Assembly: GCA_964648465.1 (NCBI GenBank)
Contig: CAZYMU010000005.1
Span: forward strand, 37,697 to 101,696
Direction of reading: 5' to 3'
DNA: 64,000 nt
From: Aminicenans sp964648465
GTDB taxonomy: Bacteria; Acidobacteriota; Aminicenantia; Aminicenantales; Aminicenantaceae
Shown in pieces: positions 52,580-61,724 of the stretch. The notes beneath the pieces are model-generated. The model made no database searches. It was given only the letters and a program-made list of their open reading frames with translations, and had not been told where the DNA came from. The translations under genes were made by a program, and so were the position numbers. Positions within the stretch are counted from its first letter, which is position 1; every line of letters starts with the position of its first letter.

Positions 52580-55105
52580 ATGAAGAAGCTAATAGTAATA
52601 ATTGTGACATGTGGAATCCTTTTCTCATTCTATTCATGTCAGGACGATGATGTTTCTTTTGAGGGAGTCATTGGCCAGGTTGAGAGTATGCAAGCACTTC
52701 AGCCGTCAGTAGATAATATCGTTGGCATATCTTTTCAGGATGATAATCGGGGCCGGTATTTGTATGTATTTGAAGGTATATCCGGAAAGATTTACAAGTA
52801 CGCGGTCGGTAAAAAGAGTGGGAATCTCGCTTACCTGAGCAGTATCTCGGTTGAGGGAGCAACATTAGAGAATCCGAGAGGGTTGAAATATGCCAGGGAG
52901 GCGCCGGGTGATGTATTTTATTTCATGGATTATGTGATGTTTCAAGACAACCAGTCCTTTAGCCAAAGGGGGATATTATACCGGTATGATGTTAAGAATA
53001 AAGATTTGACCTGTGTAGATCTGAGTTCGGATGATTATGAAATAGGCACCAATGAGGTTTACGGTGTGACAAAGCAGGAAGAGAGCTTGTATATAAGTTT
53101 TGATCCTAGCGGATATGATAACCATACAATGCGTGTTCGTCGCGGGCTGTTGAATATATCGGTCAAGGATGGCAAATCAGTCACAATTAAAAAATCAGGA
53201 GAGACAATAAAACGGCCATATGAATGGGAAGAAGCTCTATCTGGCAGGCCGGTCATCAATGGTCATCTGCCGGGTCCGGGTAAAGAAATTAAAAACCCTG
53301 ATTCTCATCCCTATGCCAGTTTTCCTGATTTACGTGTTGAGCCGTCCCGTGCGTTGACAGATATGACAATAGATGGTGCAGAATACCTTTGGGGCACTGT
53401 AGGTAACGATTACATTTACCTTATTGATTCCCACTCCGGTCGGGGTCTTTTCTTCTTTGACAGGCCCGGGGGTTCGGTGCCAGCCTTTTATGATATGATT
53501 ACATTTGGAGCAGGGGATCTGTGGGTGGCAGACAAAATTGATGACACCTATTTTGTTTACCGGGTCAATGTGCTGGATAATCCGAACCTGCCTTACGGAG
53601 GGCCGAAACGTTTCCGGGAGCTACAGATGCGTATTACGTCGAAAGTAGCAGATAACGTTGATACTCCCAGTGGTAATGTATATCATACCTTTTGTCATCC
53701 GTACGACAGTGATGTCACGGGTAATCAGGGTCTCATACCCAATTCTGTCAGGGTGAAAGATTTAACCGGCCCCTCAGATTATACCATTGAGCAATTGTAT
53801 TTTGACCCGGCGGGCGACTCCACTATCAGGCAATATTACACGCTGGTGACCTACCCGGCGGATCAGAATCCTGGTGTCAGGAAATACGTAACGGAGTTTA
53901 ACGTCAAATTATGGAAGAGGGATTTAACGTATTTTGTCTATCCACACCTGGTGACGAGGGACACTGGCCCGGCAGGGACACGATATCTTGACGATGATAC
54001 CATACTGTATAATATAGGAGATGATCCCAGCGTATACGGAGACTTTATCAGTCGTGTCAGGAGTTACATTAAGAACGAATATGGTATAGAAGCTGATATG
54101 GATAACCCCTATTGGGCATCACGCAATATCATTGAATATGTTATGGAGAATTATCATTATCCGATTGATAATGCCGGTTACTGGGCCACCTATGATTTTG
54201 AGAAGCATCATTATAATTCTCATCCTGGTAATCTGAAAGCAGTCTTAACAGCAGATGACAATTATGAGAATGACATTATAGCCTGTTCTGGCGCCGGGTG
54301 TATGATTACCGGTTTGTTACGTTATATCGGCATACCGGCTCTATGGGTTGGCACCAGCAATGAATCTTATCTCAAAGAGGGATTTCTTGAGAAGGATTTC
54401 GAAGGGGCGGTACAAGTAAATGGTCATAGGTATAATCATGTCTGGCTTGGTGATTTCTATGGATGGCAACGTTTTGACGCGACCCCCATGATGCCTGTTA
54501 ACATAGAGGCATATTACCAGAAACCTCAGAAGTTATCGCAGTGGGTTTTCATGCAGCGAGCGGTAGGCAGCACTGTTGCTTCCAAACGAGTGATACAAAA
54601 CCTGCAGTCAGAATACTGGGATAAGATGCATATACCATTCCGGGATGTTTATAAATACAATATTAATAATTGTGGCGCCGTGCGATATAATCTGCTTGCT
54701 TCATATACTAATCCTGAGCTCTTTGATTTTTCAGGTTATGATATTGGAGGAGACAAGGAGACTCATTACCTGCGATCAAGAGCAATTCAGTTTATTGAAA
54801 ATATTAATGTTGATATTGACGAGAAATTAAGTGCGAACATTACATGGCAAATGTCTGGAGAGTGGGATCTTGACCCGGAGGCGAAGCTTATGATTGTACT
54901 TGAGAAAAAATGCCCGACAGCTGAAGATTGTTATCCAGGGTACCGACAGCAAGAAGTACTCGCAACAGGTATACCGGTTGCACAAAAGATTATCACAGCT
55001 GATCTGAGCAAGCATGATAAAGGTACTTACCGGATAATAGTAGAAAAAATTAATGATCCGGCTATTGGCAACCAGGAGATTTTTGAACTGGTTCCACGGG
55101 ATTAA
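52580..55105 (+). CDS. Lipoprotein with transglutaminase-like domain
   Basis: An 841-residue protein with a lipoprotein signal (IIVTCGILFSFYSC, followed by QDDD, a run of acidic residues). Residues about 30-430 look like a beta-propeller-type region (GISFQDDNRGRYLYVFEGIS). The transglutaminase-like core is at about 520-650: Cys near 573 (ACSGAGCMITGLLRYIGIPA), His near 618 (HRYNHVWLGDF) and Asp near 632 (WQRFDATPMMP), the Cys-His-Asp triad. The remaining 190 residues contain a beta-sandwich. It likely hydrolyses or crosslinks amide bonds in a surface or periplasmic location. No good Shine-Dalgarno. It follows the IS481 relic after 48 bases. Confidence 0.8.
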   Translation: MKKLIVIIVTCGILFSFYSCQDDDVSFEGVIGQVESMQALQPSVDNIVGISFQDDNRGRYLYVFEGISGKIYKYAVGKKSGNLAYLSSISVEGATLENPRGLKYAREAPGDVFYFMDYVMFQDNQSFSQRGILYRYDVKNKDLTCVDLSSDDYEIGTNEVYGVTKQEESLYISFDPSGYDNHTMRVRRGLLNISVKDGKSVTIKKSGETIKRPYEWEEALSGRPVINGHLPGPGKEIKNPDSHPYASFPDLRVEPSRALTDMTIDGAEYLWGTVGNDYIYLIDSHSGRGLFFFDRPGGSVPAFYDMITFGAGDLWVADKIDDTYFVYRVNVLDNPNLPYGGPKRFRELQMRITSKVADNVDTPSGNVYHTFCHPYDSDVTGNQGLIPNSVRVKDLTGPSDYTIEQLYFDPAGDSTIRQYYTLVTYPADQNPGVRKYVTEFNVKLWKRDLTYFVYPHLVTRDTGPAGTRYLDDDTILYNIGDDPSVYGDFISRVRSYIKNEYGIEADMDNPYWASRNIIEYVMENYHYPIDNAGYWATYDFEKHHYNSHPGNLKAVLTADDNYENDIIACSGAGCMITGLLRYIGIPALWVGTSNESYLKEGFLEKDFEGAVQVNGHRYNHVWLGDFYGWQRFDATPMMPVNIEAYYQKPQKLSQWVFMQRAVGSTVASKRVIQNLQSEYWDKMHIPFRDVYKYNINNCGAVRYNLLASYTNPELFDFSGYDIGGDKETHYLRSRAIQFIENINVDIDEKLSANITWQMSGEWDLDPEAKLMIVLEKKCPTAEDCYPGYRQQEVLATGIPVAQKIITADLSKHDKGTYRIIVEKINDPAIGNQEIFELVPRD

Positions 55106-55413
55106 TTCAAAGAATAATGTGCGTTTGTGACCTGCAATCTATTATTTGTGAGGATACCCTAAGATCGTCAGGCCCCCTTTGTCTGCCAATATTTTGGTAG
55201 TGATTTTTACTCCAGGTTATTCTGGTAAGCTAGTAAAGGGCAGTAATAGTATAAGACAATATTTGAATTAAGTGATCGAAAGTCCAAGGGTTCATGCGTG
55301 TAAGAATAATGCTTTTGTGTCAGGCTCCTGTTTCCGGCTCCCTGCAACAAGGAGGTTTAATGGAAGCCGAAGTTGCTAAGAATTCCATTCTATAAATACA
55401 AAAGGAACATATA
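55106..55413 (+). other. Intergenic region with an 11-codon reading frame
   Basis: No gene recognised. A strong AAGGAGG precedes ATG 55360, which encodes only MEAEVAKNSIL, ending 55395 (18 bases before the epimerase gene). Could be a leader peptide or a truncated gene start. AAAGGAAC at 55401 is the probable Shine-Dalgarno of the epimerase. Confidence 0.3.
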
Positions 55414-56562
55414 ATGAAAATTCAGCGTAGAGACTTTATCAGAAACTTTTTTCTGACAGCAGTCGGGGGTACTATAGCAGGCTCGCAGATGGCTTGCGGA
55501 CATGTGAATATCAATACCCGGACCGGATACAATAAGCAGTTAATGCTTACATTCCATCCATACGAACTTGAGATGGTACATACATTTACAATCTCAGGTT
55601 ATTCACGTACAAAGACAACAGTTATCCTTACTGAGATAACCTATGACGGCATAACGGGGTATGGCGAGGCAGCCCTTCCTCCTTACATGGAGGGCCAGTC
55701 ATTGGATACGGCCCTTGCATTTCTTAAAAAGGTAGATTTAACACAATTCAACAATCCATACGAGATAGATGACATACTTATTTATGTTGATGGAATAGAT
55801 TCCGGTAATTCCTGTCCTAAAGCCGGCGTTGATATAGCGTTGCATGATTTGTTCGGGAAGCTTATTGATCAGCCGTTATACAGGATCTGGGGATACACGA
55901 AATCAAAGACCCCCGATACAACTTTCACAATAGGGATAGACACTGAAGAAGTTGTACGAGAGAAGACAGAGGAGGCTTCACCGTTCAAACGGATCAAGGT
56001 AAAGCTTGGGGTAGATGAAGCGACGGATAAGATGCTTATTAACACGGTACGGTCAGTTACAGATAAACCGATAACAATAGATGCAAACCAGGGGTGGAGA
56101 GATAAGTATTATGCGCTGGAAATGATTCACTGGCTGAAAGAGCGTAATGTTCTTTTCATTGAGCAGCCAATGCCAAAACACAATCTTGATGACATGGCCT
56201 GGGTTACGGCTAAAAGTCCTCTGCCGACCATAGCAGACGAATCATGTCAGCGGTTAAGCGATGTTCCCGCGCTGAGAGATGTTTTCTCGGGTATTAACAT
56301 TAAACTGATAAAATGCACAGGCCTACGTGAGGCCAACAGGATGATCTCGATGGCAGAATCATTAGGGATGAAGCTGATGATAGGATGCACATCAGAGACC
56401 TCATGTGCTGTTTCAGCAGCGGCACAGCTTGCTCCTAAAATGAATTACGCTGACCTGGACGGGAATCTTTTAATTGCAAATGACTGTTTTACCGGAATGA
56501 AAATCATTGACGGAAAAATAACACTCAATGACGAAGCGGGCATAGGAGTAAGGAAACTTTAA
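55414..56562 (+). CDS. Tat-exported dipeptide epimerase (L-Ala-D/L-Glu epimerase type)
   Basis: A 382-residue enolase-superfamily enzyme. Its signal has RRDFIRNFF, a twin-arginine motif, and an export-compatible Cys (AGSQMACG) that may be lipidated. Catalytic groups appear as FKRIKVKLGV (KxK), ITIDANQGW (metal Asp), LFIEQPMP (metal Glu), IADESC (metal Asp) and IKLIKCTGL (Lys). These match AE epimerases that interconvert L-Ala-D-Glu and L-Ala-L-Glu from murein peptides. Most are cytosolic, so the Tat signal is unusual. The transglutaminase-like gene is 308 bases upstream on the same strand. Confidence 0.85.
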   Translation: MKIQRRDFIRNFFLTAVGGTIAGSQMACGHVNINTRTGYNKQLMLTFHPYELEMVHTFTISGYSRTKTTVILTEITYDGITGYGEAALPPYMEGQSLDTALAFLKKVDLTQFNNPYEIDDILIYVDGIDSGNSCPKAGVDIALHDLFGKLIDQPLYRIWGYTKSKTPDTTFTIGIDTEEVVREKTEEASPFKRIKVKLGVDEATDKMLINTVRSVTDKPITIDANQGWRDKYYALEMIHWLKERNVLFIEQPMPKHNLDDMAWVTAKSPLPTIADESCQRLSDVPALRDVFSGINIKLIKCTGLREANRMISMAESLGMKLMIGCTSETSCAVSAAAQLAPKMNYADLDGNLLIANDCFTGMKIIDGKITLNDEAGIGVRKL

Positions 56563-56956
56563 TAATTATTCATAGGTTATCTGTTTAGGTATTGTTTCTT
56601 GCCTGCCAGGGATTATCACTTCTGATATTATAACTCACTGGAGCAACATCATATAATAGTATTCCCGAAATTTTTAATGTATTCACAAAATCATTGCGCT
56701 TTATTTATTTAGATTCAGTTTTTTTTCTCTGCGTAGCCAGATAGTCATCTCTTTCGGCTTTGCATCATATACATAGAAAGAAATAGCATGCAGACTCTGA
56801 GTTTGTTGTGAACATTTGTTGACTCGACAATCCTTCCAACGTCAGCTTCTGTTGACATTCTTCCAAAGAGCGCCTGGGCCAAAAATAGACTTTTATAGGG
56901 GGTATCTGTCTGCAAGCCTCCATCCTGGCCCGTTTCTTGAATCATTCCTGGCCGCC
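56563..56956. other. Degenerate sequence upstream of the IS91 transposase
   Basis: No intact gene. A minus-strand relic reads AISFYVYDAKPKEMTIWLRR and stops at 56701; upstream in another frame ALFGRMSTEADVGRIVESTN is seen. The fragments suggest one frameshifted gene of unknown family. The plus strand carries an open frame from 56816 into the transposase without a convincing start. Confidence 0.35.
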
Positions 56957-57575
56957 ATGGCAAGGGTTTATCACCAACGTCATCCAGAGCGCACGGTGTT
57001 CTACCGGGTGTTCTTCCACTATTTTGAGAAGTTTCTCCTGGAGTATGAGAAGCGTTTTGAGCGAGAGTACGGCTATCTTCGTACTGTTGTTAAGGAAGTG
57101 GTAGAGAAATACTTAGACTGTGGCAATCCGAAGTGTGGGTTTGCGAGAATCCGCTGTCCTGAGTGTGGAACGGAAAGATTGTTGACTTTCTCATGTAAAG
57201 TTCGCGGATTCTGCCCCTCATGCCATGCCAAGCGCCGGGAAGAATGGGGCGAATGGATGCGGGAGTCACTTATTCTGGATGTCCCTCACCGCCAGGTGGT
57301 CTTCACCATCCCCAAGATGCTGAGAATATTCTTTAAGTACAACCGCTTGCTTCTCTCAGCTCTTTGTCTCTGCGGGAAAGAGGCCATCCTGAAATACCTC
57401 AAGGCCGTAACAGGCAAAAAGATTGTACCAGGCATTATTGCCGTGATACAGTCGTTTGGGTCCCGAATGAATTTTCATCCGCACCTGCACTTTCTTTGCC
57501 GAACGACCTCCCCCACCTCAAATTGTCCAACAGGAACTCTCGATGGCAGCCGAAGAGATAGGCGAGTACTTCTGA
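56957..57575 (+). pseudogene. IS91-family transposase with internal deletion
   Basis: From ATG 56957: MARVYHQRHPERTVFYRVFF, then the zinc-binding part YLDCGNPKCGFARIRCPECG, FSCKVRGFCPSCHAKRREEW and the HUH-nuclease region IQSFGSRMNFHPHLHFL. Directly after it the frame jumps to the C-terminal tail (FAERPPPPQIVQQELSMAAE, stop at 57573-57575). The catalytic Tyr region is lost. The junction CTTTCTT could represent recombination at microhomology. IS91 elements move by rolling-circle transposition. Confidence 0.75.
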
Positions 57576-57673
57576 GACCATTCATGACTGCCTTTTGCCG
57601 ATTTGAGAGGAGGAGTCTATCTTATAGCTGATTATTTTGCTTTCTTTGTCGTTTTGCTTCTTTTCCTAGTCCT
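57492..57673 (+). repeat. 182-bp direct repeat, copy 2 (IS91-family 3' end)
   Basis: See 51641-51822. Here the repeat follows on from the transposase gene itself, which identifies it as the 3' end of the element. The two copies bracket 51823-57491. Confidence 0.8.
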
Positions 57674-57820
57674 TTACGTCACCTTTTTTCATGTGATGTG
57701 TTTATTTCACGACGTCAGTTCCAACTCCGACAGCCCTATGCAGTGCTTGTTGCCATTTCTTCCTGCACAGTGACAGGCTTCATCCACTCCGAAAGACTGA
57801 CCAGCTGTAAAACTTAACGA

Positions 57821-58072
57821 AGCTAATCTCTTCATTTTCATTACGGCTTACTCACCGAGCGCAAAGAGCTTCAGCATCGCTGTCACCAGCAACTGCTGTC
57901 TTTGCCTCTTCCGGCTGAATGGCAAATTAGCCGGACCGGATTTTCACCGGCTGGCATCTATACGCTTCGTGACACACCGGAGTTCCAGCAGAGCCGAGAA
58001 GATCGGGAGGAAATGGCCTTAAAAATCTTAGTGGAGCGCAAACATACACTCAAATTTATCTTATCTAAATAA
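57821..58072 (+). pseudogene. Transposase C-terminal fragment
   Basis: An open frame without start: HFHYGLLTERKELQHRCHQQ, then LPLPAEWQISRTGFSPAGIY, then EDREEMALKILVERKHTLKF, stop 58070-58072. A related piece lies on the other strand at 63798-63881. The position next to a CCTGGATTATTCA-type terminus makes an IS1380-like origin plausible, but I do not recognise it with certainty. Confidence 0.45.
57978..58060 (+). repeat. Inverted relic repeat, copy A
   Basis: About 83 bases, from CGGAGTTCCAGCAGAGCCG on, repeated in inverted orientation at 63798-63881 with roughly 8 differences including a one-base indel. Confidence 0.8.
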
Positions 58073-58082
58073 TTTATCAGCC

Positions 58083-58102
58083 GTGAATAATCCAGGTTAG
58101 AT
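58083..58102 (+). repeat. Element-end repeat overlapping the queA stop codon
   Basis: GTGAATAATCCAGGTTAGAT; nearly identical to 61705-61724. The queA stop codon (58099-58097) lies inside it. Confidence 0.65.
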
Positions 58103-59128
58103 GATTAGCATACAGTCCCCATAACTAAAAAACCTGTATTTATGGTTCACTGCTTCCTTATAAGCTCTTTTGATAAGGTCGACTCCTGCAAATGCTGATG
58201 TAAGCATCAGCAGAGTCGATTTCGGCAGATGGAAATTTGTTAACAGTCTATCAACTACATTGAACTCAAAACCAGGGTAGATGAAGAGATTTGTAGAATG
58301 CATTCCAGAATGGATTTTCCCGTCTTTAAAAGCACTCTCCAAAGTGCGAACTGATGTTGTCCCTACAGCTACAATAGGACGGGATTCTTTTTTTGCTTTG
58401 CATATATTAAGGCAAGAAGCCTGGCTTATAAGATATGTTTCTTCAAGCATCTTGTGATCTTCTACTCTCTTTACTCTTACTGGCTGGAAAGTTGCCAGAC
58501 CGACATCTAAAGTTATTCGAGAGATTTTGACTCCTTTTGCCCTAATCTGTTCAAGAAAACTGGACGTAAAGTGCAGACCAGCAGTAGGAGCAGCAATTGA
58601 GCCGTCTGTCTCAGCAAAAACTGTCTGATACCTTTCTAAATCCAAGGGTTTCAGATTAGATTGCATTTTCTTGCGCTTGATATAAGGAGGAAGCGGAGCA
58701 TAGCCAATCTTCTTCAACTCAGACAGAACATTTCCGGAAGGAAACCGAAGTACTCTTTTGCCCTCAGGCCCTACTTCAATCACCATTCCTTCCAGTCCTT
58801 GGGAAAACGAGATTACGTCGCCACATTTGACTCTTTTTGCCGGCCGGCAGAGAACCTCCCATGTCTCGTTTTCAAATCCTTTAAGGAAAAGAAACTCTAT
58901 TTCTCTTCCCATTTTTCTGCCCCACACTCTTGCAGGAATAACCTTAGAATCATTCAAAACAAGGACGTCACCTTTGTTAAGAAAATTGATAAGCTCTTGA
59001 AACCGCGAGTGGATTACTTCGCCAGTTCTGCGGTTAAGAATCATCATTTTGGACAGGTCCCTTTTCTCAAGTGGCTTTTGAGCAATAAGCTCTTCTGGGA
59101 GGTAATAGTCAAAATCGGAGAGTAACAT
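58097..59128 (-). CDS. queA: S-adenosylmethionine:tRNA ribosyltransferase-isomerase
   Basis: A 343-residue protein of normal length. YYLPEELIAQKPLEKRDLSK, IEFLFLKGFENETWEVLCRP and FAETDGSIAAPTAGLHFTSS are signature blocks. It transfers the ribosyl part of SAM to preQ1 in tRNA, giving epoxyqueuosine. Last gene of the ruv cluster. The final codons (MLII, stop) run into the dispersed repeat, so the original end may have been altered slightly. Confidence 0.96.
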   Translation of the reverse strand: MLLSDFDYYLPEELIAQKPLEKRDLSKMMILNRRTGEVIHSRFQELINFLNKGDVLVLNDSKVIPARVWGRKMGREIEFLFLKGFENETWEVLCRPAKRVKCGDVISFSQGLEGMVIEVGPEGKRVLRFPSGNVLSELKKIGYAPLPPYIKRKKMQSNLKPLDLERYQTVFAETDGSIAAPTAGLHFTSSFLEQIRAKGVKISRITLDVGLATFQPVRVKRVEDHKMLEETYLISQASCLNICKAKKESRPIVAVGTTSVRTLESAFKDGKIHSGMHSTNLFIYPGFEFNVVDRLLTNFHLPKSTLLMLTSAFAGVDLIKRAYKEAVNHKYRFFSYGDCMLII

Positions 59129-59201
59129 TATTTTATACCTTAATTTTTTCCTGCCTTATTTTAAGCCAGATAAGCAATACAGGCAAGAGAGCACAACTTG
59201 T

Positions 59202-60242
59202 TTACTCTTTAAACAGTTTGTGCTGAGAGGATGAAAATTTGGGTTTAAGACCGAGATGTTCGTAAGCTTTAATTGTTGCTTTTCGCCCACGAATTGTTCG
59301 ATCCAAGAATCCAATACGCATAAGAAAAGGTTCATATATAGATTCAATCGTGTCCTTTTCTTCATCAATAGCTGCTGCGATTGTATTGATTCCTACAGGA
59401 CCTCCACTGAAATTCTCTATAATCGTCATAAGGATCTTTCTGTCAACCTCATCCAAACCGAGGGAATCGACTTCCATCATATCCAATGCTTTATTTGCTT
59501 CTTTTGAATTGATTTTCCCTTCCCCGATAACATCGGCATAATCCCTGACTCTCCTTAATAACCTATTTGCCACTCTTGGAGTTCCTCTGGAACGAAGTGC
59601 AATTTGATAAGCACCTTTATCATCAATGTCTATATTCAATATTGAGGCAGACCTTTTAATTATTTTCTTCAAATCTTCTTCGCTGTAGTAATCAAGGCGA
59701 TAAATGATTCCAAAACGTCCCCTTAATGGAGCTGTTATTCGGCCTGCCCGTGTAGTTGCACCAATGAGAGTGAATTTCTTAAGCCTTAGCTTGTGGCTTC
59801 GAGCACTCGGACCTTGTCCAATAACAATGTCCAGATTAAAATCTTCCATAGCCGAATAGAGGATTTCTTCTACCGAAGGATGGAGGCGGTGGATCTCATC
59901 TATAAAGAGGATTTCTTTTTGCTGCAGGTTTGTTAGTATTGCTGAAAGGTCACCGGTCCTTTCAATTACAGGCCCTGCCGTCGGTTTAATGCCAACTCCC
60001 ATTTCCTTAGCAATAAGGAAAGCAAGGCTTGTTTTTCCAAGACCAGGTGGACCATAGAGAAGCACATGATCAAGCTGTTCATCTCGTTTCTGTGCAGCTT
60101 TTATAAAGATTTTTAAGTTTGATTTTATAATTTCCTGTCCGATAAACTCATCAAAATTTCTCGGTCGAAGGTTGTCTTCAAATAGAAGGTCTTCTCTTGT
60201 CCGTATCGGGGTGAGTACTGCAGTAATCGGACTGTCTTTCAT
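59202..60242 (-). CDS. ruvB: Holliday junction branch migration DNA helicase RuvB
   Basis: A 346-residue AAA+ ATPase. DNLRPRNFDEFIGQEIIKSN opens the family, LLYGPPGLGKTSLAFLIA is Walker A, LFIDEIHRLHPSVEEILYSA Walker B, and LIGATTRAGRITAPLRGRFG the sensor 1/arginine finger region. The C-terminal winged helix binds DNA. It is driven onto four-way junctions by RuvA. Starts with ATG 60242; 66 bases after ruvA. Confidence 0.98.
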   Translation of the reverse strand: MKDSPITAVLTPIRTREDLLFEDNLRPRNFDEFIGQEIIKSNLKIFIKAAQKRDEQLDHVLLYGPPGLGKTSLAFLIAKEMGVGIKPTAGPVIERTGDLSAILTNLQQKEILFIDEIHRLHPSVEEILYSAMEDFNLDIVIGQGPSARSHKLRLKKFTLIGATTRAGRITAPLRGRFGIIYRLDYYSEEDLKKIIKRSASILNIDIDDKGAYQIALRSRGTPRVANRLLRRVRDYADVIGEGKINSKEANKALDMMEVDSLGLDEVDRKILMTIIENFSGGPVGINTIAAAIDEEKDTIESIYEPFLMRIGFLDRTIRGRKATIKAYEHLGLKPKFSSSQHKLFKE

Positions 60243-60307
60243 TTGCTATTTTACTCCCGTATATTCGGTTTAGGATTTATTATCATTCATTATTAAGAAA
60301 ATATAAG

Positions 60308-60895
60308 TCAGATTCTAGCAAGCTGTTTTAGTCCCTCCCTGAGGAGTTTTTCAAACCCTACATCAATTGAGAATAGTCTTATTGTTTCATCGACAATTCT
60401 CTCGACTTCTCTTCTTTTAAATCCCATGTTTATCAGGGCTGAAATCAGATCTTCCCTTTCCTTCGTACCTTCAGTTCTAAGGATTTTTTCTTTTTCTGTT
60501 AATTTTTCCTGAAGCTCTAGAGCAATGCGCATGGCTGTTTTTTTCCCAATGCCGGGAATGAAAGAAATACGGGTCACATCACTCCTCCTGATTGCATCCT
60601 TAAGGTCTGAGACCTCGATTCCAGAAAGGATATTCAGGGCTATCTTGGGTCCTATTCCTGAGATGCTTATCAATTTCAGGAAAATTTCTTTTTCTTCTTT
60701 TGTGAAAAATCCGTAGAGAGTAAGAGAATTGTCTGTTAAATGAGTGTAGATAAAAAGCTCAGTAGGATCGCCAATGTTTCCCAATTTTAAATAAGTGGAG
60801 AGCGGAATTCCGGCACTGTAACCGACACCACTTATATCTAGGACAACCTGATTATGGAGCTTGTTAATCAATATGCCTTTAAGATAAGCGATCAT
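60308..60895 (-). CDS. ruvA: Holliday junction branch migration protein RuvA
   Basis: A 195-residue protein. OB-fold domain I MIAYLKGILINKLHNQVVLD, the two helix-hairpin-helix motifs FLKLISISGIGPKIALNILS and TRISFIPGIGKKTAMRIALE, then a short linker and domain III (LISALINMGFKRREVERIVD) that contacts RuvB. Forms tetramers on the junction. The 238 bases upstream to ruvC are AT-rich and carry no gene I can recognise. Confidence 0.97.
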   Translation of the reverse strand: MIAYLKGILINKLHNQVVLDISGVGYSAGIPLSTYLKLGNIGDPTELFIYTHLTDNSLTLYGFFTKEEKEIFLKLISISGIGPKIALNILSGIEVSDLKDAIRRSDVTRISFIPGIGKKTAMRIALELQEKLTEKEKILRTEGTKEREDLISALINMGFKRREVERIVDETIRLFSIDVGFEKLLREGLKQLARI

Positions 60896-61132
60896 TTAAA
60901 CTTTTTTCTCCTTTGTGAAGATAAAAGAATAATATAACAAAACCCAAATATCAAATTTTAAAACAACTTAATTCTATAATCCATTTACAGATATGCTCAT
61001 TTAATCCTTTATTAAACTCTCTAACTTCTCTTTTTCTCAGCTTAATATTATTTTAATAAGTTTAAAAAATAGCTTCATTTCCAAGGGATCAGGTCTCGAA
61101 TTTCCTTCTATTGCAGTCTAGGGCTTGCTTTT

Positions 61133-61630
61133 TTATTCTGTAATTCTTTTCTGGAAGATTCTCGAATTCATATGACAGAATGCTGCTGCCAAAGCGTCTG
61201 AGGCATCTGTATCAATCTTATCATCCTGGATATTAAGGAGTGTCTTGACCATTATTTTGACCTGCATTTTATCTGCCCGACCATAGCTTGTTACTGCCTT
61301 CTTTATCTCTAATGGAGAATATTCAAAAAGAGCGCAACTGCTGGAAGCCACTGCTACTAATACAGCTCCCCTTACCTGACCCAGAGTTATCGCTGTTTTT
61401 ACGTTCTGTGCATAAAAAAGATTTTCTATTGCAACTTCATCTGGCTTAAAGGTTCTGATAAGCTCTTCCACACGGATCCTTATTTCGTTTATCTTATGAT
61501 GAAGCAGTAATTTTTGACTTGGCTTTATGGCACCATAAGTTACAGTTCTATAATGACCTTGAGAATATTCAATAATGCCATACCCTGTAGACTTAAGGCT
61601 GGGATCAATTCCAAGAACTCTCATTTTCAC
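61133..61630 (-). CDS. ruvC: Holliday junction resolvase RuvC
   Basis: A 165-residue nuclease. VLGIDPSLKSTGYGIIEYSQ has the first catalytic Asp; VAIENLFYAQNVKTAITLGQ the Glu; KIDTDASDALAAAFCHMNSR the remaining Asp pair. Resolves junctions delivered by RuvAB. Starts with an ATG at 61630, or at ATG 61624 (MRVLGIDPS). Confidence 0.97.
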   Translation of the reverse strand: MKMRVLGIDPSLKSTGYGIIEYSQGHYRTVTYGAIKPSQKLLLHHKINEIRIRVEELIRTFKPDEVAIENLFYAQNVKTAITLGQVRGAVLVAVASSSCALFEYSPLEIKKAVTSYGRADKMQVKIMVKTLLNIQDDKIDTDASDALAAAFCHMNSRIFQKRITE

Positions 61631-61704
61631 TAATCTAAAAAACCCGCAATTTCATGTACTGTGCTTTGTATATGCGGCAATCTCATGCTAGATTTGGTCG
61701 GCTA

Positions 61705-61724
61705 GTGAATAATCCAGGCTAGAT
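61705..61724 (+). repeat. Element-end repeat overlapping the yebC stop codon
   Basis: GTGAATAATCCAGGCTAGAT, one base different from 58083-58102. The yebC stop (61721-61719) lies within it, the same position relative to the stop codon as at queA. Confidence 0.65.
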
